A DNA stretch of 64,000 nt from Helicoverpa zea (taxonomy: Eukaryota > Arthropoda > Insecta > Lepidoptera > Noctuidae): positions 2,232,001-2,296,000 of the forward strand of contig NC_061469.1 of NCBI RefSeq assembly GCF_022581195.2, given 5' to 3'. Positions 1 to 9,955 of the stretch are shown here, one piece after another. How positions within the stretch are numbered: position 1 is the first letter of the stretch; each line of letters starts with the position of its first letter. The translations under genes were made by a program, and so were the position numbers. Below the pieces are notes generated by a model, which saw only the letters and a program-made list of their open reading frames with translations, ran no database searches and was not told where the DNA came from.

Positions 1-100
1 TAAAACTAATTTTTAAACCTTACATGAGACGTCACATTTTTCCGTGAATGTAAAAAAAAGTTGTTTTCCCAACATGTAAATGAAAGGCGCCGTACACTAA

Positions 101-229
101 AGCCCAAATTCACCTTCAAAACGTCAGTTTTCTTACAACAACTGTTTCCTTTTTAATCTTCACGTTTAATTTTCTAAACAAACAGTTGTTTTAAGAAAAA
201 TGAATTTATGCTGTCGGTGCACTTGGGCC
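101..229. mobile_element. MITE, family A (GGCCCAAGTTCACC ends)
   Basis: The left end reads GCCCAAATTCACC and the right end is its imperfect inverted partner (GGTGCACTTGGGCC). Inside is a second inverted pair, ACAACTGTTT and AAACAGTTGTT. Two relatives with the same ends and internal motif occur at 14992-15124 and 60850-60949, so this is a dispersed foldback family. No coding capacity is seen. No target duplication was identified. Confidence 0.6.
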
Positions 230-1019
230 AAGACTACTAAAGTACCTCGATTATACAACATTACCCTTGAAGCATAATAAGTATCTAAACTGATATTTAT
301 TTATGAGTACATCAGAACGAATGAGATTTATTTTTATGGCCGCCTATTAACTACAGATGGTTGATATTATCATAATGATATGCTTTAATAGTACTGTAAA
401 CAAATACGATGGTATGACACATTTTGAGGAAGTCTTTCTAACGATCATTATGAAGATCCGTAGCTGAATAAGTACCTGCTATAGTGAATCTAAAGATTAA
501 TATGTAAGGAAAAGTAGATAATACCACTAACTGCTATTTCTAATTGTGTGTATCTAGGTTTTTATCCGGGTGTAGTTTGTGTAAAACACTGGAATGGCCA
601 TTGGGAAATTGCAGTTCAAAGACCGGTTTCACTGGTTACCGATAGTTACTTGCCCGATAGTTGCCTGCAAAAGCCTATTAAAAATAAAAACATTTAACTT
701 TGAGTTGAGGCTATCTTTTAAGTAGGTGGAGGCTGCTTAAATTTCACATCGATTAATGAATTTTGTCTCCAGTTAATCAAATTCAACTGTATACCTACAT
801 CATTTATAATCTATAATGACTACCTACCAGATATTTGCATGTCTATTTTTTTTGACTAAGTGTTTGAAACATGACTAGTTACCTATAAGATCTCCTTTTG
901 TACAACACTTAAGGCAAATAAATTATTATTTTATTTATTTTATAATTTCTAATCCAAAAGTTATAGCTTTCTGTCAGATAAGTTGCTGATAGGCTATTAG
1001 AGACTACATGCTACAAAGA

Positions 1020-1205
1020 GTGTGCTAAGTAGGAATGTGGAAGGATGGAGAGGCAGAGGTAGACCGAGGAAAAGATGGATTGATTGCCTGACAGAAGACA
1101 TGAAGTAGAAGGGAGTGGATGTAAGTATGACGTCTGACAGAGAGGAATGGAAGATAAAGACATGTTGCGCCGACCCCAAATGACTTGGGAACAGGCGGAT
1201 GAGTA
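1020..1205 (+). mobile_element. RTE-type LINE 3' fragment (decayed)
   Basis: A conceptual + strand translation gives GRGRPRKRWIDCLTEDMK, a stop, then VDVSMTSDREEWKIKTCCADPK. This is the characteristic C-terminal segment (GRPRKRW...DR..W) found after the reverse transcriptase of RTE-like LINEs. It contains in-frame stops and no upstream RT, so it is a dead 5'-truncated copy. A related fragment lies at 22560-22720. Confidence 0.65.
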
Positions 1206-1261
1206 CCCGGTGAAACTGGCAGTTTTTTTTGTAGTATTTCATGTATATTCTTTTACCCCAG

Positions 1262-1398
1262 GTAACAGAGCCTCACTACTGCGTGCGGTTCAACTCAGCA
1301 GAGCACGTGCGCGAGCGCGGCGCGGCGGCCGGCGCTGACGTCTTCATCGCGCCGCGCACACAACACACCAACTACGTCTTCCTCGCTGAGCTTATGAA
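1262..1398 (+). CDS. Naf1: Naf1 exon (penultimate)
   Basis: The acceptor is TTTTACCCCAG before 1262 and the donor is AA|GTTAGT after 1398. The exon is 137 nt and leaves two bases to be completed by the next exon. It encodes the end of the core domain. Confidence 0.82.
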
Positions 1399-2284
1399 GT
1401 TAGTATTGCATATTTATCTTCTTTTCTACATCCGGTTAGACTGGAAGCCGACTCCAACATAGTTGGGAAAAAGGCTCGGAGGATAATGATGATGATGATG
1501 ATTTATCTTCTGGTGTAACTCAAGTTTAGTGCAATATGATTTGATTTTACATAGTCACATTTCAAATATTAATTAATAGTTATAAAATGTCAAATCTTGG
1601 TGCATGGTTCCTACCTTAAAATTGGATTATGTCAATGTATCAACAAACATAGCTTAACTTACTTAATCTTTCAGAATAAAAGGCTCGGATGCATCCTGGC
1701 TGCACGACGTGGAGCCTCCTCCCCATCAGATCGAGTACTCCGACGATGAAGAGGAACGGAGAGCGAACAGAGCGCGGCGCGAACAGAGGAGGGCGCAAAC
1801 TGAGGACTCCGAGGACGGAGAAACCTCCAAAAACGCCAGAAAACTCCCAGAGAGACGCAACCAAAGACCTTCAGAGTCCAGCAGCCGCTTCGGCAGCGGA
1901 CCCAGCAGGGGCAGGAACCCCTTCGCAGCAGGATCTAGAAGAAATAACAACCCCAACGCATTCCCGCGCGTGGGTAGGCCCTGGCCCAATAATATGGGGC
2001 TTAGGACACCTCCCCCGCACCCGAACAGCGACCACGGAGCTCACGGGCCTTTCAGTGCACCTCCGAACTTCAATGGTCCGCCAATGTTCCCGCCGCCGTT
2101 CAACCCTTCCACACCACCGCCGTTCATGGGCAACATGTTCCAGTTCGGAGCCAGCAGGATGTCGGGCAGCCCCGTGCCTCCCTTCCGCCACAACGTGCCG
2201 GTGTTCGGCTCCAACTACTGCAGCGTGCCCGGCCCCCACCCCCAGTGGGTGAACAACGGCCCGCCACCGCCCCCAGGAACCTAA
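1262..2284 (+). CDS. Naf1: H/ACA ribonucleoprotein complex non-core subunit NAF1, C-terminal part (partial)
   Basis: NAF1 is the nuclear assembly factor that binds dyskerin during early H/ACA snoRNP biogenesis and is later replaced by Gar1. Two exons are visible (1262-1398 and 1675-2284), joined in phase, giving 248 codons plus TAA. The first encodes the end of the Gar1-like beta-barrel core (YCVRFNSAEHV, IAPRTQHTNYVFLAEL). The second starts with the family signature KGSDASWLHDVEPPPHQIEY followed by acidic SDDEEE, then an arginine-rich stretch, then a Gly/Arg/Asn- and Pro/Phe-rich tail. The KGSDASW...EPPP...YSDDE block is highly diagnostic of NAF1. The low-complexity tail is usual for the family but is poorly conserved in sequence. 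The N-terminal half is outside the window. Two AATAAA signals follow within 125 bp of the stop. Confidence 0.88.
1429..1505 (-). mobile_element. Fragment of the TTGGGGTCGG dispersed repeat
   Basis: Read on the - strand it begins CCGAGCCTTTTTCCCAACTA, followed by GTTGGAGTCGGCTTCCAGTC, and ends in a (GAT)n-type run. The same unit recurs at 17276, 20685, 42252, 44915, 45520, 49697, 49817, 53682, 60747 and 62505. It lies in the Naf1 intron between 1398 and 1675. Confidence 0.7.
1675..2284 (+). CDS. Naf1: Naf1 terminal exon
   Basis: The acceptor is ATCTTTCAG before 1675 and the TAA stop is at 2282-2284. It carries the NAF1 signature after the core, the acidic stretch and the Arg- and Pro-rich tail. 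GC content rises sharply relative to the flanks, as expected of a coding exon here. Confidence 0.88.
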
Positions 2285-2380
2285 TGCACAACAATCTAAT
2301 CGATAAGAACTATCTCATAATAATTAGTCGATAGTTAGTCCAGTAAAATGTCTAACAATACTAAAGTGTGGTTATCCAAA

Positions 2381-2407
2381 AATAAATTTATATTTATATG
2401 GAATAAA
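2381..2407 (+). terminator. Naf1 polyadenylation signals
   Basis: Two AATAAA hexamers occur at 2381-2386 and 2402-2407, about 100-125 bp after the Naf1 stop. A T-rich tract follows from 2424. Confidence 0.65.
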
Positions 2408-2566
2408 CGATGATTATTACAGTATTTATTGGTTTTGTTTTTCTCTTATACTATATTACACTTGTAATTCGACGTATATCCGGAAAGAAAGGCCCAAGAA
2501 CCACAAATTAAGCCACCCTTGCATATACAGTCGTGGTAATAAAAAAGTAATTAAAGACACCCCCCC

Positions 2567-2912
2567 GACTCGAAGTGAAATAAATAGTTATGGTACCGAG
2601 TTACCGACATGAGCTTAAGCACAGTATAAAATGTAGGAAATGTTACTATTATTAAAATAAACATTACATTGTGTTCTTTAAATTAAGGACAAAAAATATT
2701 TACTTTCTTTAATACTTTAGATATAACGCTCTATGGGAGCTGAACACAGACTCAAAGTGAAATAAATAGTTATGGTACTGACATGAGCTTAAGCACAGTA
2801 TAAAATGTAGTATTATTAAAATAAACATTACATTGTGTTCTTTAAATTAAGGACAAAAAATATTTACTTTCTTTAGTAATTTAGATATAACGCTCTATGG
2901 GAGCTGAACACA
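2567..2912. repeat. Two-copy tandem duplication, about 165-180 bp
   Basis: Copy 1 (2567-2748) and copy 2 (2749-2912) both start GACTC(G/A)AAGTGAAATAAATAG and end GGGAGCTGAACACA. They are almost identical. Copy 2 lacks about 18 bp within the first third. No coding potential or transposon ends are seen. Confidence 0.85.
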
Positions 2913-4561
2913 ATGTAGCGGATTCTTGGCTGGTCAGCTAATTAAAGACAGTAAAGGCCGAGTTAAGAAAAAAAAACGAAAGATAGAAATAGTTACCATA
3001 CTTTTTTTAAAGTGAGCAAAATATTTATGAGAACTGAAATTAGGTAATAATTTAGGTTTCCTTCATAAAAATTTTTCATCCAACCAATACGACTAAAACA
3101 AAAATTCTGGTAAGTACAATTTTTTAAGGGTTTTTAAATAAAGTTTTGTCATGCGGATTCATTCATACCACTTGAACTGTAATAAGGACATGGCAATAAA
3201 GGAGATGGCCAAATTTTCATAGTAAAAAAACCCAGAATCGACAGCAACGAAATGGGTACCAATGTGTTCATTATGATAGACCTTTGATGGTGCCAAAAAG
3301 TCCAGCGTGAAATCTATGGGGTATAGAAGCTATATATATCATATTTTCACAAAAATAGGTTATGTTGATTTTAAAGATTATTTACTTAAAGGACCATAAA
3401 AAAACAAGGTATATACTATATACTAACATTATACATGCGAATAGTAATATCACCATAGTTAAAGAGTTTGCCTGGTAATTAAAAGGTCTTGAGTTTGACC
3501 CCCTCCCATTGCACTATTGACGTGAACCACACCGGATACAATTAAGTACCGACCTTACCTACTTCAAGAGGTTTCCCTGCTACGTGTAAACTTCTGAACT
3601 GAAAAACAAAAGTTAAAAAAATACTTTATATTTCTTTTTAGCTTTTTAGTCATTATTCGCGTTAGTGCGAATAAAAGTAAAAAAAAAGTTCTCGTCAATG
3701 CGAATAATATAAGCCCAAACACGAGTTAGTTAATATTTACCATTGCCGAGTTCCCTTGACCTTCTCTATTCTCCATCATCAGGTCAGCTCTAAACCTTCA
3801 CTCGTGTAGAGTGCTAACACACATACACCTGAGTGTAAAGTTTTTACCCTATGCACAACTTCTAATGAACAGCAAACGGAAAAGTTAAGCTTTTTTTATG
3901 TACTAAAATCTTCATCGAAAAAACCTTGTAAAAAGAGAACCCCGTGGATTTTAGATGATATGAAATACTTTTTGTAATCTACACATTATACTGAATCCAA
4001 CCATACATACGAAGTTTCTGTCGACTCTGGGTTTTTTTTTGGCCATCTCCTTTATTATTACAGATGCCTTGTTAATGGCACTAAAAAAGTCAAGGTTTGA
4101 GAACAACTGAAAACCGACGCCAAGTAAAACTTGTCTGCAAACAGACTTTACAGTGGTTTTATAAGGAAATAGAGAACTATTCACATTATTCGGTACCTAC
4201 TGCTTTTTTCGGAGTCATCTGATGCTAAAAGGACGAAAATTGTGTCTGCAGAACTTTAAAGATGACAGCCGGGTCGGGTAAACTAGCAGGGCATGGATAA
4301 CGGAAGATGTTACTTTTGGAAAAGCACCGCGTGTCCATACTGTAGTTGGCGATTTCTACTATCAAAGGTGAAAGTTGCTCTGAACAAGTATTTAAAAATG
4401 ATTTTGTTATCTGGTAATACAAAGGGATTTGATGAATTCTAAAAAAATAAATTGATTTTAGTCACCTCCAAAACATATGATGGAACCAAAGTACACCAAG
4501 AAAGTTCTCAAATGTAGGAGGCGAAAATGTTATAGTGGGGGGCTGCTCGCCACTGTTTAGT
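2913..4561. other. Intergenic, nothing recognised
   Basis: This is AT-rich sequence between the Naf1 3' end and the LINE. Only short random open frames are present, and I recognise no RNA gene or transposon end. Confidence 0.5.
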
Positions 4562-4892
4562 GTAATAATAATAATAATTTATTTATTGTTTACAAGGACC
4601 GGATTATACATAGAGTGAATACAATTGGCACATAAGAGTAAAAACAAAATCCAGTAAGCGGGTGAAGCGCTGTACTCCTAAATAGGCTACTGAGTAACCT
4701 GAGCTTAGTAGAAACAGGACCGATCCCGATTATACAATATACATATGGAGGTCTTATATGGCAAATGACGTGGTACAGTTTATAATTAGGTATACTATCC
4801 CAGTAACAATAACTTGCATGCAGAAAATAAAGAAGCATGCGGAAAATAAAGAAAAATGAAAGATATTACAAATAGATAAATTTTGGGTGTGT

Positions 4893-4941
4893 CGGTGAGT
4901 GTGTGTGTGTGTGTGTGTGGTGAGTGTGTGTGTGTGTGGTG

Positions 4942-4981
<40 letters not shown>

Positions 4982-4983
4982 GG
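4893..4983. repeat. (GT)n microsatellite
   Basis: About 90 bp of GT dinucleotides interrupted by GGTGAG and CGGT, within the 3' UTR of the LINE. Confidence 0.95.
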
Positions 4984-5131
4984 TATGTGTGTGTGAAATT
5001 ATATTAATGTGGGTGGTTACCTTAGGAAGTCTTCGGTTTCATCATAATTGAGTGTAGATAGGAACAAGCGGACGGTTTTCTTACAGTTAAAAATAGTAGA
5101 TCCGTAAATTGTTTGTTTTTCATTTATTTTA

Positions 5132-8014
5132 TTATATAGTGACGGACCAAGATAGGGGAAGAATTTTTTTTATAAACTTTTTTCGGACCGACGGAACAGA
5201 GCAGATATTATTTTTGCGGCGTTTGGTTATCTTTAGATAGGGTGTTTTTAAATGTTGCAATAGGATAGTGTGTAGGATAAATTGCTGTCTTACATTGAGT
5301 AGGTTGCAGGCTTTGTACAATTCAGTAGTAGGGAAACGTATAGGCCTGAAAGTTGCGACTTTTAGTATAGCTCTGTGGGCGATCTCTAGAGGTTTTAGTG
5401 TGGTTTTTGCGGCTCCACCCCAGCAGGAGATACAATAAGTCAGAACTGATTGGCATAGGGCAAAATATACGTTACGAATAATTGCAGGGTTAGCTACATG
5501 ACGCAACGTCTTAAATATATAAATCAGTTTGCGTATCCGGTTGGTGAGAGTCGAAATATGTGTTTTAAAATTAAGATTTTTGTCCAACAAAATGCCAAGA
5601 TATTTAATTTTTTCCACTGAATTCAGGTCAGGACATTGGCATTGGTTTTGGATAGAACAAGAGTGCGCTTTTAAAGAAATAGAGATACTTGATTGAGTGG
5701 TGTTACTGATAGAAAAGATAACAAAATTGGTTTTAGTAGCATTTAGAGTCAGTGTGTGTGACAGGAGCCATTTCGTAATGGTATTAAAGCCGTCTTGTGC
5801 AACAGTCTGTAATTCTGTCCATGTATTTGCAGAAAAAGTGATGGCGGTGTCATCCGCATAAGAAACTATTTTGGCGTTGGTAACGTTTAGGTTGCAGAGA
5901 CTGTTTATATATACAAGGAAGAGTGTGGGCCCCAAAATACTGCCCTGCGGTACCCCGTACTGAATAGGTAGCTCTTCACTCTTGTGATTGTCTATTACAA
6001 CTGATTGAGACCGGTCTGAGAGGTAGCTTCTAAAAAACTCAAGTGGGGAACCTCTTACACCGATGCTCTCAAGCTTGATTAAGAGCGTGGAAACAGGGAC
6101 AGTATCGAACGCTTTCGCCAGATCTAGAAAGACGGTAAGGACTTTTTTATTATTATTTAAGTTTTCTGTAACATTATTAATAAGACTGTGAACTGCATCT
6201 GAGGTGGATTTGTTTTTGCGAAACCCAAATTGATTAGGGGATAGAAGTTTAAAGCGTTCAAGGTAGTGGATGATTTGTTTGTTAACAATGCGTTCCAGCA
6301 CTTTAGATAGGGCACTAAGAACAGCGATAGGTCGATAGTTGTTCGGTAAGTTCCTGTCACCACCTTTAAAGATAGGGTGGATGACAGCTCTTTTTAAGGA
6401 AGTGGGGAAAATTGATGTTAGAAAGCATGTATTGAAGATGTGGCAGAGGACGGGCGCAAGAATCTTAGCATATCGTTTCAGGAAATACGAGGAGATACCG
6501 TCCCATCCTGAAGCAGCATTGGTTCTCAACTTGTTGATAGTGGCATGGATCTCCTCTACATCAGTGTGTAGCATAACAAACGAGTTGGTGCAGTATATGG
6601 GGTTTGGTGGAGACAAAGATGAGTGAACTACATTGAGGTTATCTGCAAGTTTTTTTCCAATGTTAGCGAAGAATTCATTTATCTCGTTACAAGATTGGGT
6701 GGGTGAGGTTGAATAATTCAGCAAAGGATTTGAGTTAATTCTTGTAGAATGTGTGTTGGTTATTGTTTTAATGGTGTCCCAAAGTTTTTTAGGGTTCTGA
6801 CTAGCCTTATTTAATTCGTTTGAATCGTATTGCCTTTTAACTTTTTTCAACAGAGAAGTACAAAAATTTCTGTATCTTTTATAAGTTATAAGGAGAGTTA
6901 AGTTACCTGGTGTCTGTTTGACTTTTTTGTGTAAAGAATCACGATTCCGGATACACCTTAACAACCCAGGTGTAATCCAGGGTTTCAGAATTCTTTTCCG
7001 AGCTGAAATTTTAGCAGTTTTGGTGCATTCATTTATTGCAGGTTTTATTATTGATATGAGATTATCTATGGCAATGTTAGGATCCGATACAAGGTAAAGG
7101 GGATTAAAGTCAAGTTTTTCCATGTAGGTGTCAAGTGCCTCGTAATCTATTTTAGAATAAGTTTTTTGAGCTATATGTTTTAATTTATTATTATTTAGTG
7201 AGAAAAGGGTCGAGCAGTGATCAGTCACTGTCGTGTTATAGACTAGTGTCATAGTTTTTGCCTTGGTTCGTATTATAACATGGTCTAAACAGTTGTTGCC
7301 TCTCGTAGCTAAAGTGTGCGCGGGTAAAAAACCATGATATGCTAAGGTGCTAAGGTACTCGTGAGACCTCGTGTCAAGGGTATCGGGTTTAATGTCAACA
7401 TTAATGTCTCCGGTAATAATTACAGAGTTAAAGTTAGCGAGGGCTGGAAGTACGGTATTTAGAGCAGTGAGAAATGTCCGAATATTATCATTTGACGGCG
7501 AGCGGTAGATACAGAGAACAGCTATGTCAGTTTCAAGCTTTATAAGTAAACCTGAGGCTGCTCCAAGCAGGTCAGGTTCTTCACAGGAGGCTAACAAAGA
7601 TGATTTCGCGTAGACAACAACTCCATCACTGTGATTTATATGATTAGTTGTACTGTACATAGTGTAGTTAGGTAGTGCAGGTATTCGACAGTTGCTGGTA
7701 CATGATAACCAACATTCAGTAAGAACCAGAAAATCGCTGTCAAAGTCTATACGGTGGACAAGAGTTTCTAGGTTTAGGAAGTTACAGTTAATGGATCGAA
7801 TATTTTGTGTTAAAATTGTATAGCACGCACTTGGATTACCCATAAATAACTTGGTTTGCTCGGGAGCACAGACACGAGCATCTGATACAGAAAAATCGTC
7901 GACATCTCTAATATATTCTATAATATCATTAGACATTGTAGAAAAGAAATTAAGTAAAAGGGTACACGAGTGGCAGTCAGAATGTGGAGATGAGAGTTCG
8001 TGTTTTGGGAGCAT
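5132..8014 (-). CDS. LINE ORF2: AP-endonuclease and reverse transcriptase
   Basis: A 960-residue open frame. The N-terminal third is an exonuclease-endonuclease-phosphatase-type endonuclease (TQNIRSINCN, then LTECWL, ITGDINVD, VTDHCSTLFS). The central part is a reverse transcriptase with the usual motif order: NYRPIAVLSALSKVLERIVN, VFLDLAKAFDTVP, YGVPQGSILGPTLFLVYINS and the catalytic SYADD. A C-terminal helical region of roughly 200 residues follows. Both catalytic centres look intact and there are no internal stops. The enzyme nicks target DNA and copies its own RNA by target-primed reverse transcription. The clade (CR1/Daphne-like within the jockey superfamily) is my inference from motif wording and the ORF1 type. 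Confidence 0.9.
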   Translation of the reverse strand: MLPKHELSSPHSDCHSCTLLLNFFSTMSNDIIEYIRDVDDFSVSDARVCAPEQTKLFMGNPSACYTILTQNIRSINCNFLNLETLVHRIDFDSDFLVLTECWLSCTSNCRIPALPNYTMYSTTNHINHSDGVVVYAKSSLLASCEEPDLLGAASGLLIKLETDIAVLCIYRSPSNDNIRTFLTALNTVLPALANFNSVIITGDINVDIKPDTLDTRSHEYLSTLAYHGFLPAHTLATRGNNCLDHVIIRTKAKTMTLVYNTTVTDHCSTLFSLNNNKLKHIAQKTYSKIDYEALDTYMEKLDFNPLYLVSDPNIAIDNLISIIKPAINECTKTAKISARKRILKPWITPGLLRCIRNRDSLHKKVKQTPGNLTLLITYKRYRNFCTSLLKKVKRQYDSNELNKASQNPKKLWDTIKTITNTHSTRINSNPLLNYSTSPTQSCNEINEFFANIGKKLADNLNVVHSSLSPPNPIYCTNSFVMLHTDVEEIHATINKLRTNAASGWDGISSYFLKRYAKILAPVLCHIFNTCFLTSIFPTSLKRAVIHPIFKGGDRNLPNNYRPIAVLSALSKVLERIVNKQIIHYLERFKLLSPNQFGFRKNKSTSDAVHSLINNVTENLNNNKKVLTVFLDLAKAFDTVPVSTLLIKLESIGVRGSPLEFFRSYLSDRSQSVVIDNHKSEELPIQYGVPQGSILGPTLFLVYINSLCNLNVTNAKIVSYADDTAITFSANTWTELQTVAQDGFNTITKWLLSHTLTLNATKTNFVIFSISNTTQSSISISLKAHSCSIQNQCQCPDLNSVEKIKYLGILLDKNLNFKTHISTLTNRIRKLIYIFKTLRHVANPAIIRNVYFALCQSVLTYCISCWGGAAKTTLKPLEIAHRAILKVATFRPIRFPTTELYKACNLLNVRQQFILHTILLQHLKTPYLKITKRRKNNICSVPSVRKKFIKKILPLSWSVTI

Positions 8015-8220
8015 GAAAATATTGTGTGATGATGAAAGGTTGTGTATCTAGAGTGTATGTTGAAGATGAATAATTGTTGTGTGTGTGTTTTGTGTTTATA
8101 TATTGTCTGTGAAAGGTGAATACTTTCATTATTATAGCTAAAAGTTATGATATAAGTACTAGAAAAAATAAACCAACAACAAGAAACTAATAAGAGTAAA
8201 CTCTCGTTAAGCAGTACTAG

Positions 8221-9177
8221 TCATATAACTTTAGGTGTAGATAAGCTGTTTAGTTGTTGTTCGCTTCTTATAACAATAGATGGGCTGTCAGGGTTTTTCT
8301 TCAACAGGATGCGGCCGTCCGTAGTCCAGCAATACGAGTATTCGTTGACTTTCGCGTAGGTACGGGCCAGATAGAAAAGACGCTTTGACGTCGCAGTTAA
8401 TTGCTCTGCAACGTAGACTGGTGTTGTTGGTTTTTCGTAACCCAAGTGAGAGGAGTTTATTTTATTGTTAGGATTACGCTTGTTGTATTCCTTAACTGCG
8501 GTTAAAAACTCACTCTTTACGAAGGTGTTCGTAAATTCAACCGTCAGCGTTGATGTCGAGCTTTCTTTTTTTGATGGTTGCCGCAGAACATCGCGTATGT
8601 CAGACGATGGCAAATTAAGTTCAAGGTAATTTGCTAACTTCAGCAGTGAGTCATAGAGCGTCTTTTTAGTTTCCTTAGACTGCTTCGGGATATTGCGAAG
8701 CTCGACACACGTTTTAACAATGCTACGGTCAAGTGATTCCACCTTCTCCTCGAGTGCAGTTAGTTTAATACTCATTGAGTTGCGTTCCTTTTCCAAACCT
8801 GTAATTTTCGTTTCAATCGAGGTAAGCTGATCCGATAATGATGTCATGGATTTATCAATGTCAGTATTTGTTGCCTCAATCTTGGACGTCGAGGTTTTTA
8901 GTTCCATTATATGGTTTTCTAATTTGTCCATACGCGCGTTCTGGACGCTGACCATATTTTTAATCATGTCGCTTATTTCATTCTTAAATTCGGTCAGGTT
9001 GTCGTTGAAGTTGTGTTCACTCGATGGACATCTTCGCTTGTTTCGTTGGGTGATATTAGTCGTGACAGTATTACCAATAGACAGTTCCTCTTTAGAAAAT
9101 AAGTTCGGAATGTCAGATTCCGAACGTGAGGGTAAATTGTGATAATTATTCGGCGGTGTTCTTGGTGTAGAAGCCAT
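8221..9177 (-). CDS. LINE ORF1: coiled-coil protein with baculovirus FP-like C-terminal domain
   Basis: A 318-residue open frame upstream of ORF2. Residues around 55-165 have heptad-like spacing typical of a coiled coil (repeated MDKLENHIMELK-, LTSIETKITGLEKE- and LEEKVESLDRS-type segments). A compact domain follows (LRNIPKQSKET through SHLGYE). The C-terminus (SKRLFYLARTYAK, then YSYCWTTDGRILLKK) matches the pattern of the family named after the baculovirus FP protein, which is common in ORF1 of insect LINEs. The likely role is RNA binding and chaperone activity in the element's RNP. No zinc knuckles are seen. Confidence 0.78.
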   Translation of the reverse strand: MASTPRTPPNNYHNLPSRSESDIPNLFSKEELSIGNTVTTNITQRNKRRCPSSEHNFNDNLTEFKNEISDMIKNMVSVQNARMDKLENHIMELKTSTSKIEATNTDIDKSMTSLSDQLTSIETKITGLEKERNSMSIKLTALEEKVESLDRSIVKTCVELRNIPKQSKETKKTLYDSLLKLANYLELNLPSSDIRDVLRQPSKKESSTSTLTVEFTNTFVKSEFLTAVKEYNKRNPNNKINSSHLGYEKPTTPVYVAEQLTATSKRLFYLARTYAKVNEYSYCWTTDGRILLKKNPDSPSIVIRSEQQLNSLSTPKVI

Positions 9178-9236
9178 ACTTAACTATTATAGTGAAGATT
9201 TAATGAACTTTAAAAACACAAAAAGTCCTCACTGTC

Positions 9237-9310
9237 ACTGGGGTTCGAAGGCAGGCTGCGAGTGTTGATAATTTCAAGCGACGCATTCAACCGCTAGGCC
9301 AAACTGCCTG
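9237..9310 (-). other. tRNA-like sequence in LINE 5' region
   Basis: On the - strand TGGCCTAGCGG matches a pol III A-box consensus (TRGCNNAGYNG). About 45 bp later CTTCGAACCCC resembles a degenerate B box. The T arm pairs poorly, so this is not a functional tRNA. It may be a SINE head or the 5' UTR of the LINE. Confidence 0.3.
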
Positions 9311-9650
9311 TTGCATAGAAAACGAAATAGCGTATCATTTTGTTCCTTGTAGCAAAAAGTGAAAGGATCGCATGTACGTGTGACACTGCTCAAGGTCAGG
9401 CGCGTTAGTCAGCGCGCATACACGTGGGTCACAAATCACTTATATCGAACAGTTTTAAATCACTTTCATTATAAAACACACACTTTTTAGTTTTCTTGAT
9501 ATAATCCACGTTCAGTACTATGTTAATAGTTTATTAAACTCAAAGTTCCACTTAAATATTAGTTAATTGTACCGAAACAAAAATAAGATGCAGGGAGGCA
9601 CAGTGGACACGTCTGTTCGCTTCCGCGGTGCGGCGGGGGGATGATGAATG

Positions 9651-9955
9651 AAGATTTGTGTAAGACCCTTCAGAAAGGTATTATCAAAAATAGGCGAATT
9701 CAAGTACTATAATATTTCAGTAACAAGCATATTTTTATAAGCTAGCATAATTTACCAGTCATGAGGACTTTCCAAACTAGAAAAGTTATTCCAAAATAAA
9801 TATTTTAAAACAGAAAAGGCTCTTCCCATGGCAATCTGAAAAAAGAAATACAGATGAAATGCCCCGGTATGTTAAGATTCCAACAGTGTGTTTAATTAGG
9901 TGACCACGACTACATAACACAGGAACGTATTTAACAGGACATGAAATAAAAACAA
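9651..9955. other. Spacer between LINE and BTB gene 3' end
   Basis: AT-rich sequence with no recognisable gene or repeat. Confidence 0.45.

Larger units (their letters stand above)
1..1261 (+). other. Intron of Naf1 (3' part)
   Basis: This is AT-rich sequence upstream of the first Naf1 exon in the window, ending in a pyrimidine-rich tract and CAG at 1259-1261. I see no host exon in it. It holds a MITE (101-229) and a degraded RTE-type LINE 3' fragment (about 1020-1205), listed separately. The exons encoding the Gar1-like core of Naf1 must lie to the left of the window. Confidence 0.6.
4562..9650 (-). mobile_element. CR1/Daphne-like non-LTR retrotransposon, near full length
   Basis: On the - strand the order is 5' region, ORF1 (9177-8221), a 206-bp spacer, ORF2 with endonuclease and RT (8014-5132), a 3' UTR containing a GT microsatellite, and a 3' end AATAAATAAATTATTATTATT. 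Short tandem repeats instead of poly(A) at the 3' end are usual in the CR1/jockey group. Both ORFs are open, so the copy looks young. The 5' end is not sharply defined; I place it near 9650 because the sequence composition changes there. No target duplication was found. It lies just downstream of the BTB gene and in the same orientation. Confidence 0.8.

Noticed and set aside
1689..2284. Long overlapping frames on both strands of the Naf1 last exon
   Set aside because: Only the frame with the KGSDASW...EPPP signature matches NAF1; the others are shadows in GC-rich coding sequence.
6339..6626. 95-codon + strand frame inside LINE ORF2
   Set aside because: Antisense shadow of the reverse transcriptase coding sequence.
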